The notes below the pieces were generated by a model, which saw nothing but the letters and a program-made list of their open reading frames with translations, made no database searches and was not told where the DNA came from. Source: Synergistes sp. (GTDB lineage Bacteria > Synergistota > Synergistia > Synergistales > Synergistaceae). Taken from it: 5,574 bases of DNA. Position 1 is the first letter of the stretch, and each line of letters starts with the position of its first letter. A program made the position numbers and the translations under genes. Below, piece by piece: positions 1 to 5,453 of this stretch. The DNA lies in NCBI GenBank assembly GCA_016288355.1, contig JAEEYY010000022.1, positions 1-5,574 on the forward strand, in the 5' to 3' direction.

Positions 1-2056
1 CGTATGTTACTCCGTTCAGATCCGCTGCGCTGAACGGCGCCGGCGTCTCTACCGTGAAGCCTTCTCTGTCTGCGGTGCTGTATGAGCCTATCGCGGCCGA
101 ACCCCCAGCCTCTGCTGATGCATACGCACCGACCGCCACGGCTTGATCTCCGCTCGCCGCTGCATACGGACCGGCTGCTACCGCACTCTGGCCTGTGGCT
201 CCGTCATTATCGTAGTTGCTCCCCGCTTCGGTCTCTGCGGAGTTGACCGAATAATAATGCGTCTTCGAGTCTTCGACCTCTGACGCTATTCGCTTCAGCT
301 GCGCCACGTTCACCGCGTCTGTATCTTCCAGTCCTGCCGCAACGCCCGTGATCTGACGGCTGTCTGTATCACTGCCTACTGAAACCGCGGCTGATGTCGA
401 TTTCCACGCTATGCCCGTTTCGCTCGAGGCTTCTCCGGTCGCCGGGTCATATCCCTGCACCCCTGCTTCCGTGGACGCAACTGATCCGCTGCCCAGCGCA
501 ACTCCGCCTTCTTCTGTAACTGATGCGTTGTTGCCGAGGATAAATCCGTCATTTACCTCTATCCGGTCGTTGTTGCCGACCGCGTACGAACTGTCTCCGC
601 TGATCACGCTCGGATCGCCGAACGCTCCGGAATTATTGCCGGCCACCGTATGGCCGCTGCCTACCGCGATGCTGTTCGTTCCTGTCACCGAGGAACCGCT
701 GCCTATCGCTATGGAGTTTTCTCCCGCAGCGGATGCCATGGTACCCGCCGCAATGGAGGAAGCGCCGCTTGCCGACGCGGAGTTGCCTATCGCTACTGTA
801 TTCTCTTCCGCTGCCGACGCGTTCTGTCCTATCGCATACACATAGTCCTGCGCAGCCTGCGCTCCTTCTCCTATCGCAACAGCGCCTTTCGCGTCTTTGG
901 TTACTGTAACGGTCCTTGCTCCCGTTTCAGCATTCACCTCTACACTGCCTTCGCCTGTGGTGCCGCCCAAAGCGGCAACTGAATTCTGACCATACGCTTT
1001 AGAGGCAGCGCCAAACGCAAGCGAATTATTGCCTCCGGCTACAGAAGCATTCCCAAACGCGGTCGCTTCCGAGCCTGAAGCTATTGAGCCGTAGCCCCAT
1101 GCAGTTGCGCCTCTTTTGCTGGCAAGCGTCCTTGTACCCCATGTTGTCGCCTGATTGCTGGCTGCTTCCGTCAGCTGTCCCCACGCAGTTGCCAGCTGTG
1201 CTGTTGCCTTTGTTTCATAACCGAATGCGGTAGCACCGACACCCTGGGCCAGGACTCTTGAGTTTGCAGACAGCGCAACTCCCCAGGCGGTAGCGCCATA
1301 TCCGTCCGCAATGATCCTGGCGCCGTCCGCACCCTGGGCAAATCCCCAGGCCGTAGCTGACCAGCCGTTAGCGGTGGTGAAATAGCCGAACGAAGTCGCC
1401 ATTCGTCCCGTTGCTGCGGTCTGCAGCCCCCAGGCCGTGGCCTCGTTGTCGCTTGCAGTCGTGCTGCTGCCCCAGGCCGTAGAAGCCAGGCCGCTGGCTG
1501 TCGTACTGTTGCCCCATGCTGTAGATTGTGTACCGGAAGCGGTTGAACCAACACCCCATGCAGTAGAGTTAATTCCTCCGGCAGTCGTGCCGCTTCCCCA
1601 GGCAGTTGCATCGGACCCGCTGGCTGTCGTATTTTTAGTTCCGCCGCCGCTGGCAAGAGGTCCGCCCCAGGCCGTGGCCCTTATGCCGCTTGCGACAGTA
1701 CCGCTGCCCCACGACATGGCCCCGTTGCCGGTCACCTGCGCGCCGCCGCCGCCGAGCGCGATAGAGTTATTGCCGGCGGCAACGGCACCGTTGCCGATCG
1801 CTATGGAATTTGTTTTTTGTGATTCAGCGCCGTTGCCTATCGCGATCGAATTTGTACCGGTGGCCGTTCCCCCGCCTGCCGCATAGGGATCAGCAAAAGC
1901 GCTTCCTGCCGCAGACAGCATAGTTCCGGCTGCAAGTAAGGCCGCAATCAGTTTTTTGTTCATACGAAGACCGTTTCTGCCGCTCTGTTTTGCTGTCCGG
2001 GAAACGACAGCACAGCGATCTTTAAATATTCTCCAGATAGCGCCGTTTTCTTTCAT
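1..2056 (-). CDS. Trimeric autotransporter adhesin, N-terminal part (YadA-like head and neck), partial
   Basis: An uninterrupted minus-strand frame of 685 codons starts at ATG 2056-2054 and has no stop before the left edge, so the C-terminus, including any membrane anchor, is missing. Order of parts: ESPR-like leader and hydrophobic signal peptide (residues 1-55, likely cleavage after AFA); SIAIG-type repeats (about 64-105); a long block of 14-residue repeats with an ATAWG core (113-350); a non-repeat insert (366-390); further VAIG/SIAIG repeats (391-530); a linker; a neck motif ending DTDAVNVAQL (559-587); a HYYSVN segment (600-605) and new head-type repeats to the edge. This is the head-neck-stalk plan of type Vc secreted adhesins, which trimerise, are secreted through their own C-terminal barrel and bind host or bacterial surfaces. 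I chose the upstream start because it has a good ribosome binding site and restores the extended signal peptide; the internal ATG at 1963 lacks one. The ligand cannot be told. The family call is firm; a specific gene name is not possible. Confidence 0.93.
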   Translation of the reverse strand, partial: MKENGAIWRIFKDRCAVVSRTAKQSGRNGLRMNKKLIAALLAAGTMLSAAGSAFADPYAAGGGTATGTNSIAIGNGAESQKTNSIAIGNGAVAAGNNSIALGGGGAQVTGNGAMSWGSGTVASGIRATAWGGPLASGGGTKNTTASGSDATAWGSGTTAGGINSTAWGVGSTASGTQSTAWGNSTTASGLASTAWGSSTTASDNEATAWGLQTAATGRMATSFGYFTTANGWSATAWGFAQGADGARIIADGYGATAWGVALSANSRVLAQGVGATAFGYETKATAQLATAWGQLTEAASNQATTWGTRTLASKRGATAWGYGSIASGSEATAFGNASVAGGNNSLAFGAASKAYGQNSVAALGGTTGEGSVEVNAETGARTVTVTKDAKGAVAIGEGAQAAQDYVYAIGQNASAAEENTVAIGNSASASGASSIAAGTMASAAGENSIAIGSGSSVTGTNSIAVGSGHTVAGNNSGAFGDPSVISGDSSYAVGNNDRIEVNDGFILGNNASVTEEGGVALGSGSVASTEAGVQGYDPATGEASSETGIAWKSTSAAVSVGSDTDSRQITGVAAGLEDTDAVNVAQLKRIASEVEDSKTHYYSVNSAETEAGSNYDNDGATGQSAVAAGPYAAASGDQAVAVGAYASAEAGGSAAIGSYSTADREGFTVETPAPFSAADLNGVTY
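296..382 (-). other. Adhesin neck / stalk-connector motif
   Basis: Residues 559-587 read SVGSDTDSRQITGVAAG followed by LEDTDAVNVAQL. This is the hallmark of the YadA neck, where the wide beta-roll head passes into the narrow coiled-coil stalk; compare the family pattern R-Q-I-x-x-V-A-A-G-x-x-x-T-D-A-V-N-x-x-Q-L. A short segment able to form a coiled coil follows (residues 587-597), then HYYSVN and a new series of head-type repeats. The protein therefore alternates heads and stalks. Confidence 0.9.
467..886 (-). repeat. Second block of YadA-head repeats (VAIG/SIAIG type)
   Basis: Residues 391-530 carry degenerate head repeats with aliphatic cores: AVAIG (392), YAIG (407), TVAIG (420), SIAAG (434), SIAIG (448), SIAVG (462), GAFG (477), YAVG (491), FILG (505) and VALG (519). 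Spacing is mostly 14 to 15 residues. The Trp of the preceding block is absent. A 25-residue non-repeat insert (residues 366-390, rich in Val, Thr and Glu) separates the two blocks. It is probably a continuation of the same beta-roll with a different core. Confidence 0.82.
1007..1720 (-). repeat. Tandem 14-residue YadA-head repeats with Trp core (ATAWG type)
   Basis: Residues 113-350 are tandem copies of a 14-residue unit (42 bp) with approximate consensus x-A-T-A-W-G-x-x-T-T-A-S-G-x. Trp occupies the core position at residues 116, 130, 153, 167, 181, 195, 209, 237, 258, 292, 306 and 320. Phe replaces it at 223, 278, 334 and 348. Spacing is exactly 14 except for longer steps of 23 (130 to 153), 21 (237 to 258) and 20 (258 to 278). 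Known YadA-type heads stack such units into a left-handed parallel beta-roll. Codons vary between copies (for example GCC, GCA or GCT for the same Ala), so the array is conserved as protein rather than freshly duplicated as DNA. Confidence 0.9.
1892..2056 (-). other. Extended signal peptide (ESPR-like) of the adhesin
   Basis: Residues 1-31 form a charged and aromatic extension with an IWRIFKDRCAVVSRTAKQSG core. This matches the ESPR pattern of large autotransporters: an aromatic-basic start, then a V-V-S-x-x-A-K-like stretch. Residues 32-55 are an ordinary signal peptide: the basic start MNKK, a hydrophobic core of Leu and Ala, and a cleavage site ending AFA before Asp56. ESPRs are known to slow or modulate Sec export of large autotransporters. 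The assignment rests on pattern recognition, not on a profile search. Confidence 0.8.
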
Positions 2057-2063
2057 AAACTAT

Positions 2064-2071
2064 CCCCTCTT
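2064..2071 (-). promoter_or_regulatory. Ribosome binding site of the adhesin
   Basis: On the minus strand the sequence AAGAGGGG lies 7 bases before ATG 2056-2054. It is purine-rich and close to the Shine-Dalgarno consensus. It decides the start codon, because the in-frame ATG at 1963 has no comparable site upstream. Confidence 0.7.
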
Positions 2072-2084
2072 AGCTAAACAGATT

Positions 2085-2130
2085 AAAAATAAAGTATTTA
2101 ATACAAAAAATGCAATAAAACTTTATTTTT
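2085..2130. repeat. 11-bp perfect inverted repeat in the adhesin leader
   Basis: AAAAATAAAGT at 2085-2095 is the exact reverse complement of ACTTTATTTTT at 2120-2130, with 24 bases between. A smaller palindrome, GTATTTAATAC, overlaps the left arm at 2094-2104. The repeat lies 15 bases upstream of the adhesin ribosome binding site. It could be an operator for a dimeric regulator or a weak AT-rich hairpin in the mRNA leader. AT-rich DNA gives such repeats by chance fairly easily, so function is unproven. Confidence 0.45.
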
Positions 2131-2174
2131 TACCCCAAAAAAAACAACCGCACGATGCGTTTCATCGCAAATGA

Positions 2175-2203
2175 ATACTATCATAAAATGCTTTTTTCAA
2201 CAA
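2175..2203 (-). promoter_or_regulatory. Candidate promoter of the adhesin
   Basis: On the minus strand, TTGTTG (2203-2198) and TAGTAT (2180-2175) are separated by 17 bases. They match the sigma-70 -35 and -10 consensus only partly (3 of 6 and 4 of 6). This would give a leader of about 110 bases containing the inverted repeat. It is the best spaced pair I could find in an AT-rich stretch with other possibilities. Confidence 0.25.
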
Positions 2204-2588
2204 CTTTTTGTTTATATAGTCAGCAATAAAAATGTTATAAAGGAACACAAAGAATACCAGATGAAACCTCACCTTTCTCATTTAGACAGAATCAGTGCAT
2301 CCATCCTTTGACGCGGCTGCTGCCGTTTATATTGTAGTTTGCCGCCTGTTTATCCGCCTTCATCAGTTTGCCGAGCTGTGCCTTGAGCTAATCGGAACCG
2401 GCACGCAGTGCTTAATTGCCGCGCTTGTACTTGCTGCCCCTGGTCCTAAGGCAGCGCCGGCCGTCTCATGTATTCTGTGCCGCGATCCGCCGAAGGGGTA
2501 TCCTATGCGGCATTCAGCCAACTTTCCGTACATAAATACAAACATACCATGGAATGCGGGAGAAAAACGCGCGTGCAGAACTCACTCA
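2204..2588. other. Intergenic stretch with no convincing gene
   Basis: This is the centre of the divergent region. It has coding-like base composition at about 2290-2580 and is AT-rich to the left. The open frames here (plus strand from GTG 2295, minus strand from ATG 2545) lack ribosome binding sites and show no recognisable domain. I see no tRNA, no tmRNA or RNase P signature and no riboswitch. A short minus-strand frame at 2292-2387 looks somewhat protein-like but lies between stops; it is treated as a finding. Confidence 0.5.
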
Positions 2589-2615
2589 TTTTTAATAATT
2601 TTTAATAAAAATATT
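2589..2615 (+). promoter_or_regulatory. AT-rich tract upstream of the clpB promoter (UP-element-like)
   Basis: The 10-base unit TTTTTAATAA occurs twice in tandem (2589-2598 and 2599-2608) and runs into AAATATTATT. The tract lies roughly 12 to 38 bases upstream of the proposed clpB -35 box. That is about where alpha-subunit-binding UP elements sit in strong promoters, extending a little further upstream. The role is inferred from position and composition only. Confidence 0.35.
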
Positions 2616-2626
2616 ATTGGAATCTA

Positions 2627-2655
2627 TTGTTTGATATTCGCTGATGTATTATAAT
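2627..2655 (+). promoter_or_regulatory. Probable clpB promoter
   Basis: A perfect -10 box TATAAT lies at 2650-2655. A partial -35 box TTGTTT lies at 2627-2632, 17 bases upstream. Transcription would start near 2662 and leave a leader of about 46 bases. I see no CIRCE inverted repeat, no CtsR heptamer repeat and no clear heat-shock-sigma promoter nearby, so any stress control is not visible here. Confidence 0.6.
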
Positions 2656-2694
2656 ATGCCAGTAACGTCAGGGTTAGTTAAATCAGCGTCCCTA

Positions 2695-2700
2695 AGGAGG
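2695..2700 (+). promoter_or_regulatory. Ribosome binding site of clpB
   Basis: A perfect AGGAGG lies 7 bases before ATG 2708. It supports the start at MDMNKL rather than the second Met two codons later. Confidence 0.85.
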
Positions 2701-2707
2701 GATCATT

Positions 2708-5329
2708 ATGGATATGAATAAACTGACACAGAAATCACAGGAAGCTTTTTACGACGCTCAGAACAGAGCGGTCAGCTTCGGACATCAGGAGATAAGCGCC
2801 GAGCATCTCGTCCTTGCGCTGCTGAAGCAGGATAACGGACTGATTCCGCGGCTTTTCGCCAAGATGAACGTTCCCGCGGAAAACATCGCTTCCGCAGTGG
2901 AAAAGGAGCTTCTCAAAAAGCCGAGGGTCTCCGGAGCCGGGCAGGAAAGCGGCAGGATATATATTTCGCAGACGCTTTCCAAAATTCTCGTGAGCGCGGA
3001 AAGCGAAGCTGACAAGCTGAAGGACGAGTATGTTTCCGTGGAGCATCTTTTCCTTGCCGTGCTGAACGAGACCAAGGGCACGCCGCTCGGCAGGATCTTC
3101 GAGACTTTCGGCGTCACGCAGGAGCTTTTCTTAAAGACGCTCTCTGCGGTGCGCGGCAATCAGAGGGTCACGAGCGACAACCCGGAAGACAAGTATGACG
3201 CAATGGAAAAGTACGGGAGAGACCTTGTGAAGGCAGCGCGCGAAAACAAGCTCGACCCGGTCATAGGGCGCGACGAGGAGATACGCAGAACGATACGCAT
3301 CTTGAGCCGCAAAACGAAGAACAATCCGGTGCTTATAGGCGAGCCGGGCGTCGGAAAGACCGCTATCGCGGAAGGACTGGCGCAGCGCATCATGCGCGGC
3401 GACGTCCCCGAGAACCTTAAGGACCGGGTTATCTTCGCACTGGATATGGGATCGCTCATCGCCGGAGCAAAGTATCGCGGCGAGTTTGAAGAGCGTCTGA
3501 AAGCGGTGCTCGACGAGGTCAAAAAGAGCGACGGGCGCGTCATCCTGTTCATAGACGAGCTGCATACGATAGTTGGAGCAGGGAAAACGGACGGAGCTCT
3601 CGACGCCGGCAATATGCTGAAGCCGCTGCTTGCACGCGGAGAGCTGCACTGCATCGGAGCCACGACTCTCGAAGAGTACCGTAAGTATATCGAAAAGGAC
3701 GCAGCGCTTGAAAGGCGCTTCCAGCCGGTCATGGTGGAACCGCCGAGCGTTGAGGACACGATCTCGATACTGCGCGGTCTGAAGGAGCGCTTCCAGGTAC
3801 ATCACGGCGTGAGGATCCAGGACAGCGCGCTCGTAGCGGCGGCGGCGCTTTCAAACCGCTATATCACAGACCGTTTTCTGCCGGATAAGGCCATCGACCT
3901 TATAGATGAAGCATGCGCTATGATACGCACCGATATCGACTCTCTGCCGGCGGAGCTGGACGGAGTGAACCGCCGCGTGATGCAGCTTGAGATAGAAGAA
4001 GCGGCACTGAAGCTCGAAAAGGACAAGGCAAGCAAAGAGCGCCTTGAGGCGCTGCAGAAAGAGCTCGCCGATGAAAGAGAAAAGGCCGCCACGCTGCGCG
4101 CCCAGTATGAAACGGAGAAACGCGACATCGTAAAGATACGCGGCATGCGCGAGGAGATAGAAAGCGTGCGCCATCAGATCGAAGAGGCGGAGCGCAAGTA
4201 CGACCTCAACACCGCAGCTCAGCTGCGTTACGGCAGGCTGACCCAGTTGGAGGGCGAACTGAAAAAGGCCGAAGAGGCAATGGGCGCCTCTGCCGGCGGG
4301 CAGAAGCTGCTGCGCGAAGAGGTAACTGAGGACGAGATAGCAGAGATCGTGGCAAAGTGGACCGGCATCCCGGTCACGCGGCTCGTTGAGGGAGAGCGCG
4401 AGAAGCTGCTTCATCTTGACTCCGTACTGCATGAACGCGTGGTCGGACAGGACGAGGCGGTATCCCTTGTCGCGGACGCTGTGCTTCGCGCGCGCTCCGG
4501 CATCAAGGATCCGAAACGCCCGATAGGCTCATTTATATTCCTTGGTCCTACCGGCGTTGGAAAGACGGAGCTTGCGAGGGCTCTTGCCGAAGCGCTCTTT
4601 GATTCGGAGGACAATATAGTCCGCATAGATATGTCCGAGTATATGGAAAAGCATTCGGTCTCACGCCTTGTCGGAGCGCCTCCGGGATATGTGGGCTACG
4701 ACGAGGGAGGCCAGCTGACTGAAGCCGTGCGCCGCCATCCTTATTCGGTGGTGCTCTTCGACGAGATCGAAAAAGCGCATCCGGACGTCTTCAATATACT
4801 GCTGCAGATACTGGATGACGGCCGCGTAACGGACAGCCACGGCCGCACCGTGAGCTTCAAAAACTGCGTTTTGATAATGACCAGCAATATCGGGGCGCAG
4901 CTGCTGATAGACGGTATGGACGAAAGGGGCGAGCTCTCGGCCGGTACTGTGGACAATGTGATGTCGATGCTGCGCGGCAGCTTCCGTCCGGAGTTCCTGA
5001 ACCGCATAGACGAGATAATCTGCTTCAAACCGCTCACTCAGGACGACATACGTCAGATAGTCCGTCTGATGCTGAGACAGCTTGAGGCGCGCCTGCACGA
5101 CCGCGGCATCACTCTCGAACTGACCGACGACGCGCTTTCGCTCTGTGCCGAGAACGGCTACGATCCGGTGTACGGAGCGCGCCCGCTGAAGCGCTACATC
5201 CAGAAGACCTTCGAGACGCCGATCGCGCGCGCGATCATCGGCGGCGCTGTCAGCGACGGCGGAAAGATAGTGATATCAGAAAAGGACGGGAAGTTCGAAT
5301 TCGGTTTCGAAAACGCGCAGCAAGTGTAA
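2708..5329 (+). CDS. clpB: ATP-dependent chaperone ClpB (Hsp100 disaggregase)
   Basis: The product is a cytoplasmic hexameric AAA+ ring that pulls polypeptides out of aggregates together with DnaK/DnaJ/GrpE. At 873 residues it has the usual full length. Visible parts: an N-terminal Clp repeat domain (about 1-150, starting near KLTQKSQEAF); first ATPase domain with Walker A GEPGVGKT (211-218), pore loop AKYRGEFEER (254-263), Walker B ILFIDE (279-284), sensor 1 GATT (317-320) and the paired arginines 336-337; a charged coiled-coil middle domain (about 405-525), which distinguishes ClpB from ClpA and ClpC; second ATPase domain with Walker A GPTGVGKT (613-620), pore loop GYVGYDEGG (660-668), Walker B VVLFDE (681-686), sensor 1 Asn727, arginine finger Arg766 and sensor 2 GARPLKR (823-829). 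All key residues are intact. A terminator follows, so it is probably monocistronic; htpG lies downstream. Confidence 0.98.
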   Translation: MDMNKLTQKSQEAFYDAQNRAVSFGHQEISAEHLVLALLKQDNGLIPRLFAKMNVPAENIASAVEKELLKKPRVSGAGQESGRIYISQTLSKILVSAESEADKLKDEYVSVEHLFLAVLNETKGTPLGRIFETFGVTQELFLKTLSAVRGNQRVTSDNPEDKYDAMEKYGRDLVKAARENKLDPVIGRDEEIRRTIRILSRKTKNNPVLIGEPGVGKTAIAEGLAQRIMRGDVPENLKDRVIFALDMGSLIAGAKYRGEFEERLKAVLDEVKKSDGRVILFIDELHTIVGAGKTDGALDAGNMLKPLLARGELHCIGATTLEEYRKYIEKDAALERRFQPVMVEPPSVEDTISILRGLKERFQVHHGVRIQDSALVAAAALSNRYITDRFLPDKAIDLIDEACAMIRTDIDSLPAELDGVNRRVMQLEIEEAALKLEKDKASKERLEALQKELADEREKAATLRAQYETEKRDIVKIRGMREEIESVRHQIEEAERKYDLNTAAQLRYGRLTQLEGELKKAEEAMGASAGGQKLLREEVTEDEIAEIVAKWTGIPVTRLVEGEREKLLHLDSVLHERVVGQDEAVSLVADAVLRARSGIKDPKRPIGSFIFLGPTGVGKTELARALAEALFDSEDNIVRIDMSEYMEKHSVSRLVGAPPGYVGYDEGGQLTEAVRRHPYSVVLFDEIEKAHPDVFNILLQILDDGRVTDSHGRTVSFKNCVLIMTSNIGAQLLIDGMDERGELSAGTVDNVMSMLRGSFRPEFLNRIDEIICFKPLTQDDIRQIVRLMLRQLEARLHDRGITLELTDDALSLCAENGYDPVYGARPLKRYIQKTFETPIARAIIGGAVSDGGKIVISEKDGKFEFGFENAQQV

Positions 5330-5378
5330 GGTATGCCGGCCGGCACAGCAGACCGCGAGCGTTTTTCCCTTAACGCAT

Positions 5379-5407
5379 AAAAGGGGCGTAAATACGCCCC
5401 TTTTTAT
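5379..5407 (+). terminator. Intrinsic terminator after clpB
   Basis: AAAAGGGGCGTA (5379-5390) and TACGCCCCTTTT (5393-5404) are perfect reverse complements. They form a GC-rich stem with a small AT loop, followed by a run of five T (5401-5405). It lies 49 bases after the clpB stop. The A run before the stem means it could also act weakly on the opposite strand, although no gene converges on it in this window. Confidence 0.92.
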
Positions 5408-5409
5408 TC

Positions 5410-5415
5410 TATAAT
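5410..5415 (+). promoter_or_regulatory. -10 box of a probable htpG promoter
   Basis: A perfect TATAAT begins only four bases after the terminator T run and 44 bases before the htpG start. No good -35 box is visible; at 17-base spacing the -35 position would fall inside the terminator stem (5387-5392). Transcription would start near 5422, leaving a leader of about 32 bases. Dependence on another sigma factor or an activator is possible. Confidence 0.45.
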
Positions 5416-5440
5416 AGCAGAGAATTTTCAAAGGTATCCC

Positions 5441-5446
5441 AGGAGG
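5441..5446 (+). promoter_or_regulatory. Ribosome binding site of htpG
   Basis: A perfect AGGAGG lies 7 bases before ATG 5454, the same arrangement as in clpB. It fixes the start codon. Confidence 0.85.
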
Positions 5447-5453
5447 AATCTTT

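Noticed and set aside
1171..1656. Minus-strand frame rich in Pro, Leu, Arg and Gln
   Set aside because: It is an alternative frame of the adhesin repeat array. The adhesin frame has the family motifs and continuity from a signal peptide.
411..1886. Plus-strand open frames at 411-845, 650-982 and 1437-1886 with Pro/Ala/Val-rich repeats
   Set aside because: They are antisense to the adhesin repeats. The repeat periodicity keeps several frames open and gives a regular PLAVVLLPHAVE-like pattern; there are no ribosome binding sites.
1956..2174. Plus-strand 72-codon frame overlapping the adhesin start
   Set aside because: It overlaps the adhesin signal peptide and AT-rich leader in antisense, with no domain and no convincing ribosome binding site.
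2233..2241. TGTTATAAA, an extended -10-like sequence on the plus strand
   Set aside because: It has no -35 box at a proper distance and no gene or clear RNA downstream before the clpB promoter. Such sequences are frequent in AT-rich DNA.
2261..2311. 16-codon plus-strand frame starting MKPHLSHLD
   Set aside because: The nearest purine-rich site (AAAGGA) is too far upstream and nothing else supports it.
2363..2545. 60-codon minus-strand frame starting MFVFMYGK
   Set aside because: It lacks a ribosome binding site and similarity to anything I recognise; its Ala/Gly/Ser content fits chance reading of GC-rich DNA.
2295..2654. 119-codon plus-strand frame with a GTG start and a hydrophobic stretch
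   Set aside because: It has no ribosome binding site and no recognisable domain, and it runs through the AT-rich clpB promoter region and into the TATAAT box.
2735..5098. Minus-strand open frames inside clpB
   Set aside because: They are antisense shadows of a strongly coding gene, without ribosome binding sites or domains.
5334..5345. 12-bp perfect palindrome TGCCGGCCGGCA just after the clpB stop
   Set aside because: It is too short a stem to fold with a loop, is not followed by a T run, and is easily produced by chance in GC-rich DNA. The real terminator lies downstream.
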